Of a DNA stretch of 64,000 bases, positions 25,416 to 38,049 are shown piece by piece. A program made the translations under genes and the position numbers. The notes beneath the pieces are model-generated. The model was not told where the DNA came from, searched no databases, and worked only from the letters and a program-made list of their open reading frames with translations. The DNA is from Niebla homalea (Eukaryota > Ascomycota > Lecanoromycetes > Lecanorales > Ramalinaceae): contig JAHGAU010000022.1 in NCBI GenBank assembly GCA_019925105.1, forward strand, positions 620,001-684,000, given 5' to 3'. The number at the start of each line of letters is the position of its first letter. Positions within the stretch are counted from its first letter, which is position 1.

Positions 25416-25867
25416 TACTCCCCCAACCGGTACGGGATTGATCCCGCGGGATAGGTACGGTATAGGTACGGGACCGGTGCGGGATAAGGAAAGGGTACCC
25501 TTATCCCGTACCGGTAATAACGGTATGGGACCGGTACGGGACCGGGAATTGCCTAGATACCGTTTTACTATTTATAGTATAATATATACCAAAATTAATA
25601 GAAAAAAAATCCAAACATTCAATAATGGAAGTAAATTTTTCTCCTAAATAGGCTTAGCGGCTCGTTTATTATTAAAAATAGTATCTTCTATACTTAGAAT
25701 AGAAAAATATATTATTAATATTTTTCTCACCGGGATCTTGGCATTTCCCGGTCCCATACCGGCGGGATAGGGACGGTACGGGAACGGGATATACCCTTAT
25801 ACCGTACCGGCCGGTATAGGAAGACCATATTTGATTCCCGTCCCATACCGTCCCGGTTGGGGGAGTA
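25416..25867. mobile_element. hAT-like MITE, family M2, copy a
   Basis: A 452-bp element with ends TACTCCCCCAACCGG and CCGGTTGGGGGAGTA, flanked by a perfect 8-bp TSD, ATGACGTT, at 25408-25415 and 25868-25875. Subterminal GGTACGGGA-type repeats in alternating orientation make each end a clustered array. The middle is AT-rich. It encodes no transposase; the open frame starting at 25408 is an accident of the GC-rich end. The TSD length and end sequences put it near family M1, so it is probably hAT-mobilised. Confidence 0.85.
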
Positions 25868-25875
25868 ATGACGTT

Positions 25876-27755
25876 ATACTAGTTATTACGTACCCAGGAA
25901 CCCCTCGCGTAAACCATTTAGGCTGTTACCGAGTTTAAGCCGCTTATTAAGAAATTATTTACAAAGTCTTCTTATACCTGCCTGCATTATACTACCTTAT
26001 ATAATAAGAAAATTAAGGTCTTTATTATTTAGGCGTTTCGATATTATCGAGCTATTAATAAGAACGTAAGAACGTAAACCGCTTAATAAAAGATTCAAGA
26101 CTTATAACTTATTTACTTTACTTCTTTTATTACCTTATTACCTTAATATTTATATTATAATATTTCAATTTATACTCAAAATCGTATAACTTATATAACT
26201 GCTTAAACTTATAATATAAATAACTTGATAACTTAAATCTAAAAGGGGACAATACCGTTTTACCTTTATTATCATGGAAATTAAGTTAATAAATCTAGAA
26301 CTTTATAATTATAAATACGGATTTATAATCTTCGTTAAATTCAATAAACCCACATTTAATATTATATTTACTTATTTCTATAAATCTCGAAATATCTACT
26401 AAAATAATAAAGAACTTACGGCTGAAAATTAAAAGCTTAATATTTAAAACATAAAGCTTATTACTTAAATTATTAAGCTTAAAGGATAACTTCATAATAT
26501 TATTGAGGAGGAGGCCATTTATAATAATAGTATCTATAACTTAAACAATGAATATACTATTAAAAACGTTAAATTATTAAATATAAAAATTTACTTATTG
26601 CTTATACTCCGTAATATATCCCGTTATACGGATTTAACCCTATATAAAGAGCGAATAGAAAACACTTAAACGTATTCTTATTCCGCGGTTAAATAAGTTA
26701 TAAAATAGTTAAAGATTATATTTCGTTAAAAATTCCATTAAAGTATTATTTTCTTTAGTTACAAGTCCGATAGAATAAATTATTTCCGCGATTATAAAAA
26801 GATAATAAAACTAACCTACTTAGATTTTAAACCGGTCTATTATTAAACAACTTATTTACTTTACCGGTTCAAATAATCAAAAATTTAAATAGTATATTTA
26901 ATATATATAATGTTTAGTTCTCTTGATTAGACTTTAATATAAGTAAGAATAAGACGTTTCATAAGTTTTATATTCAATTCTCTACTATAGTTATACCTTT
27001 AAGCTATTCTAAGCTTTATAAAATCTTAACCTTACGTAAGCTCTTTATTTTAAAGCTCTATTATTAAATTATAGACCGGTTTACTTTTAAATTATATCGT
27101 AACTCGTTAATCATCTACGTTAAGCTAAGAGCATAAGCTTTTAAAGCCGGTCTTAATTGCCTTAATCGATTAAAATAATACTTAATTAACAACCTTGAAG
27201 AAATTATTATCTATGATTTTAAAACCACTTACCTTAACATCTTTAAAGATAAATTTTACGTCGTGAGCTATAAGTTAATTTCCCGAGACCTAGATACCTG
27301 CTTACTTATACCGGTATACTTCATAAGGGTTCTGCTTTACTCTGATATATAAAAAGCAAAAAAATATACCTTAATTATAAGATTTATAAGATTTAAATTA
27401 AAATATATACCTTTTAAAAAAAAGTAAAAAATAACGGCGAATACAGAACCCAATATAGTCTAAGCGTAGACCAATACAAGCAGCTTATACGATAGTGAAT
27501 CTACTATAATAAATATAACGAGTAGAAATAAAGGAATAATTAAAAAGGAAGGGGTTATTAATTAAAGCGGGGTCGGGATTAACGAACGCGATAAAAGAAT
27601 TATAAATAATTAGTAATATTAATAAAGGATAAACTTAAGATAAACATAAAGGATAGAAAGACTATATAACGTATAACAAAACGCGTAAAGTACGTAATAG
27701 AATCATAATAATAAAGAAAAAAGGAAAAATAATAATAAAAACTTTAAAAGGATCC
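25876..27755. other. RIPed DNA of unknown class
   Basis: About 1.9 kb of AT-rich DNA with moderate complexity. A stretch at 27180-27340 keeps more GC than average and could be old coding sequence on the minus strand, but no domain is recognisable. No RNA gene and no terminal repeat were found. Confidence 0.4.
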
Positions 27756-28824
27756 TGTGGCGTACTCACTATAAAGGTGGGTAAAACGTATATATTAGGT
27801 ATTATTATTAAGTAGTTAACTATATAGGTATTATATATATAAAGGTGCGTGCGTTAAGCAATGCGGAACCCGTTCCGCAGTAAGGATTAACACTATTAAG
27901 TCCCTAATAATTTATTGGTAATAAAAAAATGCGCTTACCTTAAGGGTTATCCATAAATAACAACCAATAAAAAAAACCATAGCAAGCCTCTCGGACATAA
28001 AGAGTATATGTATAGAGGCCCGAGCATATAGAGTAGTAAGTATATAAGGTAGTTATTAAGTATTAATGTATAATGGTAAGTATAAGTTGAGAAAATCGAG
28101 AAATATTTATATCCCGGAAAATTTTCGTAAAGGCAAAACGTACCCGGGATATAAGTAGTCGTGGCTTTATGAGTGCTGAATCGTTTAAAACTGTGATCTC
28201 CGAGGTATTGCGGAAATTAAGTCTATGGCCCCGGTAAGAGCAGGGGAAAGGGCCTGGTAGCCGTAAGTTACTCCTAGAGTAGGTATTATATTGGAGTACT
28301 AATAACTCTTAATGGTGTTATCTAGTGTATATACGTATTAACTTAGAAGTATTATATATATTAAAGTACCTGGTCGTATATATTAAAACGGTTAGGTATC
28401 CTTTAATAATAAATCTACTTTTCTTATATATACTTAAATAGCTTGATTTATAGATACGTTATATACTTATAGTATTAAATTATAAGCCCCGCGTAATTAT
28501 AATTATATATTAGAATTTTTTTATATAGTTAGTTTATTCAATAAATCAAAATGTAGATTACTTATTATATTATAAGATATTAATTATAATAATAGTAATA
28601 ATCCTTTAAAGGAGAGAAGAGTTTTTAATACCGCCGATAATAAGAAGTAAACGGAAAAGGCTTAATATTCAATTAATTAATTATATAAAAATAATAAAGT
28701 TAAAGGGATCGTTAAATTATATATTATAATATGTAAACGTTTAACGGGCCCTTATTATAATAAATATATAAGAAATCGTTAAAAAGAATATCCTTTAAAA
28801 TATTAACGTTACTACTTTATTGAT

Positions 28825-29225
28825 TACTCCCGCAACCGGTACGGGATTAATACCGCGGGATAGGTACGGGATAAATACGGGACCGGTACGGGATAAGGAA
28901 AGGATATTTTTATCCCGTACCGGTAGTAAACGGTACAGGACGGTATGGGACCGGGAAATGCCAAGATACCGGTGGCGGATTAAATAAGGGGCTGGAAGGG
29001 TAAAAAGGGGCTAAAAGGGTGAAAAAGGGTGTAGGTAAGGGTATAGGTGGTGGTACAGGTAAGGGTGTTAATAAGGTATAGGTGATCTTAATGAGGGTGA
29101 TAAAGGTATAGGGGTTGATAAGGTGGTAAGGGTGGTGAGGGTGGTGAGGGTGGTGAGGGTGATAAGGGTGATGAGGGTGGTGAGGGTGGTAAGGGTGGTT
29201 AGGGTGGTTATAAGTCCGTAGAGTA
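28825..29225. mobile_element. hAT-like MITE, family M2, copy b, with TGAGGG-type repeat
   Basis: It starts TACTCCCGCAACCGG and runs through the M2 subterminal repeats, then into GGGGCTGGAAGGG and a GGTGAGGG-rich minisatellite (about 29010-29215), ending near CCGTAGAGTA. The same order, inverted, occurs at 52612-53489. No 8-bp TSD was found, so the right boundary is uncertain and the copy may be truncated. Confidence 0.6.
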
Positions 29226-29529
29226 AATATTTAGGCCAAAAAAGAATTGGAATTATAATATTATTAGAATAACTTAATCAGAATAAATTATTACTTGGAT
29301 TATTAATATAAAGCTTTTATCAGTAAAATTATTACCTGTTTAGATTAAGCCGTTAAAAAAAGGTGAGTTATTTACTCAGACCGCTCCCAAGTTACTTATA
29401 AGTGTATAAGTGAATCATGAAACTTAGGAGCGCTTTAACCGGTCCTGAAAAATTAAAAGAAAGTCAAAAAAGAATATATAAAACGGTAAAATAACGGGTT
29501 TATTTTTTTAGAAATTATTTTTAAGGGTG

Positions 29530-29695
29530 TAGTTTAGCTACTAGTTAATTTGCCGGATATGCGGAATAGCCACTTGTCGGCTAAGCGGCTCTTCAGGGGC
29601 TGTGCGGGGGAGCTTAGAGATTTGTATAAGCCAGTTCACCTAAATCTTTGAGTTCTTTATCTCACCATTAAGGACCTGCTTGGACAACGGCTTTT
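29530..29695. other. GC-balanced, un-RIPed island, left half
   Basis: This stretch (around TTGCCGGATATGCGGAATAG) keeps normal CpA and TpG, unlike everything around it. It was continuous with 30171-30425 before MITE c inserted. No coding frame crosses the junction that I can support. Confidence 0.5.
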
Positions 29696-29703
29696 GTTAA
29701 AAT

Positions 29704-30162
29704 TACTCCCCCAACCGGTACGGGATAGGTACGGGACCGGTACGGGATAGGGAAAGGGTACCCTTATCCCGTACCGGTGGCAAGCGGTATGGGACGGTAT
29801 GGGACCGGGAAATGCTAAGATACCGTTTTACTATTTATAGTATATAAATAATAATATATACCTTAAAATACCCTAAAATTAATGGGAAAAAAAGCCAAAA
29901 AACTCGATATTAGAAGTGAATAATTCTCCTAAATAGGCTTAGCGGCTCGCTTAATACTAAAAATAGTATATTTTATACTTAAAATAAATAAATATCACGT
30001 TATTTAAGGATTATATCTTTACCACCGGGATCTTGGCATTCCCCGGTCCCATACCGCCGGGATAGGGACGGTACGGGAACGGGATATACCCTTATACCGT
30101 ACCGGCCGGTATGGGATGACCATGATTAAATCCCGTCCCGTACCGTCCCGGTTGGGGGAGTA
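29704..30162. mobile_element. hAT-like MITE, family M2, copy c
   Basis: A 459-bp copy nearly the same as copy a: ends TACTCCCCCAACCGG / CCGGTTGGGGGAGTA with matching subterminal repeats. The TSD is GTTAAAAT (29696-29703) and GCTAAAAT (30163-30170), differing by one C-to-T. The similarity of copies a and c, and their intact GC-rich ends, indicate recent activity or escape from RIP because of short length. Confidence 0.85.
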
Positions 30163-30170
30163 GCTAAAAT

Positions 30171-30425
30171 TGCCCACCCACCCGCTCCTTTTGTGTATAT
30201 AGCTCTACATAGATAGCCCTAAGTTCCCAGCTCGTGCGGGGGGGTTCTCAGCCCTGGGCCCCTGGCTTCACCCCGTGGCCGGGCCATGGCGGGGGGTGCC
30301 TCGACGGCGAGGTCTCTGTAGCTTAGGCCCTGAGACAGGCCAATCAAAACACTACAAACACCAAAAACGCCACATATCCACATATACACGTAGCAGGGAT
30401 CGAGCAAATTAGCCAAGCTTTTTTA
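30171..30425. other. GC-balanced, un-RIPed island, right half
   Basis: CpA-rich sequence such as AATCAAAACACTACAAACACC survives here, which RIP would have destroyed in a repeat. It is probably a single-copy remnant or a late insertion. A 65-codon frame on the minus strand (30416-30219) has no recognisable motif, and I do not call it a gene. Confidence 0.5.
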
Positions 30426-30854
30426 ACGTACGGGTATAACCGTAATCCCCCTTATAAGCCGTAATATCCAAGGTTTTTTAAAGATGATTATAGATTCCGT
30501 TTTGGAACTAAAAGTTACCATAGGGACTAGTAGTATTATAGGGGGGGGTTAATTGAAGGGGATAACTTAATAAAAGGTTAAGCTAAAAAACTTACGAGCA
30601 TTGAAAAGACTTACGAGCGTTCAGAAATTAAGTAAAAAGGGATATAAGATCTTCCTGTTTTGTTAACTTGCGTGGACTTAAAGCACTTATATGTTGGAAA
30701 ATAAATCTTCGGGTATATAGGTTTAAATATATATAATGTTTTTTAATTTTGAAACTCTTATATAAGATATAATAATTTTAAGTAATAATAATAAGTGTAC
30801 TTGTTCCTTAAGTATAACCTTACTTATATAGAACAGCTATTTAATCCTTAAAAT
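30426..30854. other. Mixed RIPed DNA, no gene
   Basis: A GGGGGGGG run at about 30541 and paired TTACGAGC motifs (about 30591 and 30611) resemble the small palindrome at 44289-44346. The end resembles 930-1060. Nothing coding. Confidence 0.4.
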
Positions 30855-31010
30855 TTCTATAAAAGCCTTACTAAAAGTATGAATAATATAATATATAAAT
30901 TATTATTTATGTAAGTATAGTAATAGTAAGTTATATATTATGCGAGTACGGGTATTAACTAATACGGAACCGGTTCCGCGGTAAGGATTAAATCTATGAA
31001 GTCCTTAATA

Positions 31011-33357
31011 ATTTTTAACCAAAACATAATTATCATCTTCACCCTTACCTGCGGCGAATCCTCACCGTAAGAAGCGGTACCTTATAATATATAAGGTTAA
31101 ATCTGTATTAACGTGAATAAGCAGCCCCGCCAGCGATAATAAACGGGAAAACGCGTTGAAAACGCGTAATAACGCGTCCTTATGCTTTTTTTAATAGTTA
31201 AAGTTTACTTATATAATTATTAATGAAAAAATAAATAAAAAATACGCGTTAAAAGAGCTTAAAGTATATAAAGTCCCTATGTTAATCAATTTAAAAACTT
31301 TATATTAATTAAACTAAAGGATTTTACTTTAAGGTTAAGTATAATCCATAATAGTTTAAGTTTATTTTAATAATTAATAATTAAAAGTTTTTAACGGTTT
31401 AAGTCCGTTTATATAATTATAAATTAAAACGTAATTAAGCCCGGAAATAAATAACCTTTTAATTTAATTAATTAAGTTACTTCGGTAAAGATCAAATAAG
31501 TAATTTTTATAAACTATTTATTAAAAAGTGTTATTTAAAAGCCCCGTTAATATTAATTTTAAAGACCTTATTAATATCAATTCCTACTTAAGTAAGTTCT
31601 TTAATTAATATAAGTTACCTTTAATTTTAATATAAGCCACCCTTAGGGGTTAAGGGTTATAAATTATAAATTATAATCTAAACGTATCGGGTTACGTCCG
31701 GTAAATATAAAGGTATAATTATAAAAACCATCCGATTAATAACTATTATAAGTTAACGTTATAAATTAAAGCCGGTTTTTATTAAAAAATATATTAATTT
31801 ATTAATTATTAAATAAGAAATAAGAAATTTTTAAGGTTTATAAACTATTGTATATAAAAAACTTATTAATATCGGTTTTTATATCTTTTAAAAATTCAAG
31901 TTTTTTTAATATAATTATCGATTCAAAAATAAAGCTATAGATTTTATTATAAATATAATTAAATACTTAATATAACTTTCCTTAATTAAGAAGGCAGAAA
32001 TATTACGTTATTCCTATCTAATAAAAAGGTTAATAAAATAGACTTTATAAAATATAATTAACCGTTATAAAAAAGATCCCTTATAATAACGTAAAATAAG
32101 TAAAGTTTATAAAACGTAATATATAATAATAATTACCGTTAATTATAAAATTAAAGGAAATTACTTATATAGCATAAAAAATAATACGTATATTAAAATA
32201 TATAATAACTAAAAGTCTTACCTTATTTACGACGGGGCTTATAATAAAGTAAGAGTTAAAGCGGTAATACATAAAATTACCTATAATATACTTAAGGAAT
32301 AAACTAGGATTGACTTAGGTATCGATAATCTCGTTTACCGGAAATAGAAATCCTTACTTATCGTTAAAGAGTCCGGACCTTTTCATAATAAAAGGTAACG
32401 GTAATACGGTAAAAATAAACCTAAAAAAGGACTTAAAGAGCAGGATATAAGCTCCTGTATCGATCTTAGCCGGCCCTAAATAGCGAGGAGATTATTAATA
32501 AGTACCTCCGCCGTTACGGGATTATAAAGAAAGGTAATAATACGTTAACAATTTAACTCCGGACGGGTAAAAATAACCTAACTTACTTCCTTTTTATTAT
32601 ATACGTTAATAACCGAGTAGATATTAATTATAAATATGGATAAAGGAAGTAGAACGTTATATACGTATGTATTTCTTATTTATTATTTATAAAGATTAAG
32701 ATAAAACTAAAAAAAAAAAAAGCGGAAATTATCGATTATTATTAAATATTAATTATAAAAAGGGGCATTAAGGTAACTATTAAGTATATAATATTTACGA
32801 AATTATTATTATAGTTTAATTTAATTAATAAAATAAATAAATTATTAAAAACCTTATTAAGAAATCCGACCCTTAATTTTAAAATAGAAAGATACGGCGG
32901 AAAAGCTATATTTAATAAAATTTTAAGGCCGTTAGTATTAAGGTAATATAAGAAAAGTTAATATAAGAAATATTAGCGTTTATTATAAAAACGTTATATA
33001 TAAATAAAAAATAATATATATATTAATAAAAATATTTAAAAATACGATTTAAGAAAATAATATAAAGTAAACTTATAAGGTATAAGAAGCGATATAGGGT
33101 TAAAAGTAACCCTTAAAAGGATTTAATTATAATATTATAAGTGTTCTTAGAAACAACGTATAAATAAATTAATATTCTTTAAATAGCCGTAAATACTTTT
33201 ATCCTTTAAAACGAGAGTAAAAGTTGGATAAATACCGGTTTTTAGTCTTAACGTTACGTTTTTACGGTTATTAATAAGGCCTAATAGCCGATTATTAAGA
33301 AACGCCGGAATTAACTTAGTTAAACCCGTAATATGGATTAATCAATTAATCAATCAA
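31011..33357 (+). mobile_element. LINE 3: Tad1-like LINE 3' part, (AATC)n tail
   Basis: A plus-strand LINE whose 3' end at 33200-33357 matches LINEs 1 and 2 (GGTTATTAATAAGGCC, CGCCGGAATTAACTTAG) and finishes in AATC units at about 33337-33356. Sequence from about 32470 onward aligns with the 7712-8887 fragment. The 5' limit is not resolved; it may start anywhere between 31011 and about 31500. The frames are full of RIP stops. Confidence 0.6.
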
Positions 33358-33382
33358 AATATAATTATTTTAAGTAAAAATA

Positions 33383-33556
33383 TGTTACGGTATAAGGGCT
33401 GCGATGCTGATAGCTAAGAGCCCAGTCAGTGCGCTAGGCCCAATTGAGCCTAGCGCATGCCCTCCGTACACTTGTATATATGCATACTATACCATAGATT
33501 TCTCTTTATAGTTAAAATTCAGTCATATTTACCTTACTTTTACTAAGTCCTTAATA
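33383..33556 (+). repeat. 5' LTR of the gypsy element
   Basis: Starts TGTTACGG and ends CCTTAATA, the RIPed form of CCCTGACA. It keeps the near-original core CCTAGCGCATGCCCTCCGTA. Confidence 0.9.
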
Positions 33557-36420
33557 TAATTTCAATTATCTTTTTTAAGAGACGGACGTTAATTAAATTA
33601 TATAAAACTATTGCTGAATCTTAACTAAAGGGTTTAGTAACCTATTAAAGTAGGTATTATTAAGTACGGACGCACCTTAAAATTATAATAAGATTTAACC
33701 TAAAAGCTCGATTTAAGTAAACGGGTTATATTATAAGTAACGATCCGAGTTAAGAAACAATAAGAAAAACTTTATAGATATTAATATTAATAATAATAAA
33801 GAAACTATTTCCAATATTAAAGTAACGTACGCTTAAAAGTTACTTCCATACGAGTCCGGTAATAAGGGGGACAATAATAATCTCGATAACCTTAAGCGTA
33901 ATATACTTATACTTAAAAAGAAAAAAAGCCGATATAAAAAGAGAAAAAGAAGTATATATTAAATATAAATAATATAATTATAATAATAAAGATAATCGAT
34001 AATAAAAATTAAATACTCCGCGTTAAGAACTTAAAAGACCTTAAGAAGTTAATTAATTATAACCTATAAATATAAGTAAACGTTATTAAATATATAATTA
34101 CCATTAATTTATTACTATAATAAAAGGTTAATATATTAGCGTCGGATATAATTAAAGTAAAAAATTAAATTATAGAAAATAAGAAAACGAAGAAATATAT
34201 AAACGAAATAATATAAAAAACATAAAGAGCCCTTAAGGAGTTAATATTTATTACTTAAGGTATAAAGATTAATTTATTTTTATCAGAGGATAGAATCAAG
34301 AAAATCCGAAATTATTATAATTAATATCGATAAGAAGCAGATAATTATTTATAAAAAGTTAAAAGATTAAAAACGGAAATTATATAATTAAGTAAAAATA
34401 ATTATTTACATAAGGTATTTAACAATTTAAAAGACGATATAAACGTTAAAACTTACGAAAAAACTTACCTTATATTAAGGGGATTAAGTTATTACCGAGA
34501 TTAACGCTATACTCTTAAAGGATTATACCGATATTAAAAGAGTAAGGTCGGGGGAAATATTCGTTACTTAAACTTAAAAGTATTTAAAAGTAATAATAAT
34601 ACTTATAAATAAAATATTTAAAGAATAAAAATAAACTTTAAATTTTAATAAAGCGTTATCCTTTTCTTTAATAAATAATTAAAAATTATATATATTTAGG
34701 ATTATTATAAATTAATTATATTCGAAATTATTAAAGTATACTTTATATTAGATAATAATAACTTATATTTAATAATAAGAAAGATTATAATTAACTTTAT
34801 AAGTTTATTTAAAGAATTTAATTAAAAAGAAAAGTTAGATACTTTATTTTATAACTTTAACTTCCCGATAAGTTCTATAAATAAAGATAAAAAATTTAAT
34901 AGATTCCTTATACGATTTATAATAATCATCGCTTTATTATAAATAATTATTTTATAAAAGATTTTAAATTTAAAATAAATAATTATATTTAAGTTATAAT
35001 AAAAAGTTACGGACGGTATAATATATATTAATTTCCTTATATACATTAATTATTTACGGTAATATAACTTAGATATACGTATTATTAATATATTTAACTT
35101 AATATTATTAAAAGAGAAAGTTATTATTATAAAAATAAAGAAAAACGATAAGTTAACGTTTAAAATACGACCCCGTTAAGTTAATTATCGTAATATTAAT
35201 TTTAACTTAATTAAACACCCTTTTTATATTATATAAAGATTAATAAAAAACGGTCGTTACTTTACGTACGGAGAAAAAGGATATTTAATAATTAATAACT
35301 TACTTTTATATAAAAGGAAAAAGTGGGTTCTTTTAAATAAACTTATTATTAAGCTAGAATATACTAAGTTTAATCTTAATAAAAATAATATTAACGATAA
35401 TAAAAACGTTATATTAAATAAATCGGAAAAAAAAATAATCTTTAATAGAAATTATAATTAAAAACTCCTTATATAAGTATATAAAAAAATTATATAATTA
35501 AAGGATATTAATTAACTTATTATTATTTAACTATCGTTATATTATTTATAACCGTTAAAATAGCTTAAATAAAAACGATAATTTAATTTCAATAAATATA
35601 TTATATTATTAAAGGGAAAGAAAAAGGTAAAATATCTTATTAATACCGGTATATTAACGTTAACGTTTATAAATAAGGCCTTTATTAAAGCCTATTATCT
35701 ATATATATATTCTTTAATAAAGTTTTATAGGCTTAAATATATTAATAATAAATTCAAGGCGGATATTACTTATATAATTAAAGTTATTTTGTCCTTAAAA
35801 GATTACGTTAATAAAATATAATATATAATAATAATATTAAGAAAATATAATATAATATTAAGTATATTATAGTTAAAATTATATAATTTAAAAATAAAGT
35901 TCTTTATACGCTTTATAATATTTAATTCCGACTATTATATAATTTATAATTTTTATCATTATAAACCTATAATTATTATAAGTAGCGTATAAGGTTTATA
36001 ACGAGATAAATTAATCTCTAAGTACGAATATCCGAGATCTTAATATACGCTTTTTTTAAAGCGTTATAAATAAACGATAATAATATAATAGTTATATAAT
36101 TAAAGTATTTTAAGTAATTATAAAAGGGGATTTAAATAAAGCTACCGTTATAATAACTGATATTATAATAATTACGGTAAATAATTAGAAAAAGTTCTTT
36201 AATAAATTATTAAAGGAATTAATTATATAGGAGGAACTTAAAGATAAAATTCTAATAGTATATTACAATTTTCTTAATATATAGGACCCGAAGGAAGTTA
36301 ATAAGGTATTTTTTTAAGGTTAATTAATTACGTTATTAAATTAAAGGATACTCCGTATTTATTTATAAGGAAAACCTTCGGAATATTAAAAGAATAAGTT
36401 TTTGTCGTAAAGAGTTACGT
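33557..36420 (+). pseudogene. Gypsy gag/protease region, unreadable
   Basis: By position this segment should hold gag, the zinc knuckle and the protease. It is read in the same direction as the RT and is too decayed for me to place motifs. No substitute open frame exists. Confidence 0.45.
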
Positions 36421-36424
36421 TAAT

Positions 36425-36960
36425 AATATACTTAATAAAGGCTATATTAAATCCAATACGTTACTATATATAATATTAATATTAATCGTTAAAAAGCCCG
36501 ATAGCGGATTAAAAATATACGTTAATTATAAAATATTAAATACTTTAATAATAAAAAATAAGAATATATTATTATTAATTTATAAGACTCTTTTAAGGCT
36601 TTATTAAACCCGGGTATGTATAAAATTTAATATTATAACGGTATTTAATAAGATACGGATAAAGGAAGGTTATAAGTTAAAAATAGTTTTTTTTACTTAA
36701 TATAATTTATAAAAATATATTATAATATTATTTAGCCTTTATAACGCTTTAGGAATATTTTAATCTTTTACTAATAAAGTCCTATAAAAGTACCTTAATA
36801 TTTTTTATATGGTATATTTAAATAATATATTAATCTATAATAACGATATATTAATATATACTTAATATATCCGAGTAATTTTAATAAAATTAAAATAAAT
36901 ATATTTATTCTTTAATACAAATAAATGTGAGTTTAATATTAGAAAAATTAAATATTTAGG
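36425..36960 (+). pseudogene. Gypsy reverse transcriptase (RIPed)
   Basis: The frame reads L-N-K-G-Y-I-K-S, then I-V-K-K-P-D-S-G-L-R-I-Y-V-N-Y (36482 on), matching the KKPDGGLR-x-CVDYR block of Ty3/gypsy RT, then K-F-N-I-I-T-V-F-N-K-I-R-I matching KLDI-x-AFN-x-IRI. The catalytic YLDD is YLNN at 36816-36827, followed by ILIYN. The enzyme would make element cDNA in cytoplasmic particles; here both aspartates are lost by G-to-A and several stops interrupt the frame. Confidence 0.9.
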
Positions 36961-37264
36961 ACTTATAGTTATAACGGATAATCTTAAAATGGATAATATT
37001 AAGGTAAATACTATATAATAATAGTAAATACCTAAATATATTAAAGATATATAAGTATTCTTTAGTTTCATAAACTTTTATAGATAATTTATCGTTAATT
37101 ATTTTAGGATAATTACATTATTAATAGACTTAATAAAAATAATATTTAAATAAGAATTTAAATATTTATAGCCGTTAAATAAACTTAAGTAAAAGGCATT
37201 TAATATACTTAAAATAGCCGTTATAATAACTTTTATCTTAATATACTTTAACTTAAATAAAAAG

Positions 37265-37640
37265 ATTTAATTAAAAACGGACGCTTTAAACTATATAGTC
37301 GCTGCGGTTTTATTATAAAAAGACTTAAACGGAATATTATACTTAATCGCTTTCCTATTAAATAAGATATTATTTTAAGAATATAATTACGAAATATATA
37401 GTAAAAAGTTATTAATAATTATTAAAACGTTTAAAGAATAATACTTTAAGCTTATTAATATAATAATTAAAGACCTTATTAAGGTAATTACCGACCATAA
37501 GAATTTAAAGTACTTTATAATATCGAAATAATTAAATAAATCATAAGTTAAATAAGTTAAATTCCTTTTAGAATTTAACTTTTAAATTATATACCGACCG
37601 GGAAAATAAAATGTAAAACTTAATAACTTAATAAAACGAT
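37265..37640 (+). pseudogene. Gypsy RNase H (RIPed)
   Basis: K-T-D-A-L-N-Y-I-V-A-A-V-L-L matches the ETDAS-x-YA-x-GAVL start of gypsy RNase H. Then come N-G-I-L-Y-L-I-A-F, E-Y-N-Y-E-I-Y-x-K-x-L-L, V-I-T-D-H-K-N-L-K-Y-F (about 37485-37515) and Y-R-P-G-K (about 37595). The TD of the first block and the DHKNL motif survive RIP well enough for certain recognition. Confidence 0.9.
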
Positions 37641-38049
37641 TAAGGGACCTCCTTACTATTAATAACGATAATAAAACCCACTTTTAAAGGTAAATCATAT
37701 TAAAGTTATTGAATTTAAACCTTAATTTAAAGATTAATTTAATATAAATATTAATAAATAATTTTAAAACTTATATTTTAAATCTATATATAATAATTTA
37801 TTTTTAAGTAAAAAAATACTTAAAAATAAAAGCTATTAAAATAATTATTTTTAAAGAATTATAAAAAAAATATATTTAATAAGGAGTTAATAAAATAATT
37901 ATTTAATATTATCCTTAAGTCTTAAGCTAAGTTATTATAGAGGATTCAGAATATATATATCAATAATAACGTTATTTAACATATTATATAATTTAAGGAA
38001 ATTAAGTATAAGAAAATTTTATTAAATATTGTAAAAAAAGGATTTTATT

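Larger units (their letters stand above)
27756..31010. mobile_element. LTR retroelement family D, nested by two MITEs (approximate)
   Basis: Direct repeats carrying ATGCGGAACCCGTTCCGCAG / ATACGGAACCGGTTCCGCGG and then TAAGGATTAA...AAGTCC-TAATAAT lie at about 27756-27909 and 30855-31010. The left one starts TGTGGCG. Block X follows at about 28085-28215. The internal part contains MITEs 28825-29225 and 29704-30162 and a GC-balanced island. Possible TSD GATCC (27751-27755) against AATTT, allowing only RIP-type changes, is weak. No pol domain was seen, so it is non-autonomous or decayed. Confidence 0.5.

Noticed and set aside
25408..25647. 79-codon plus-strand frame
   Set aside because: It starts in the TSD of MITE M2 copy a and runs through its subterminal repeats.
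30219..30416. 65-codon minus-strand frame in the GC-balanced island
   Set aside because: Short, no recognisable domain, and it ends near the MITE border. Kept as a note under the island only.
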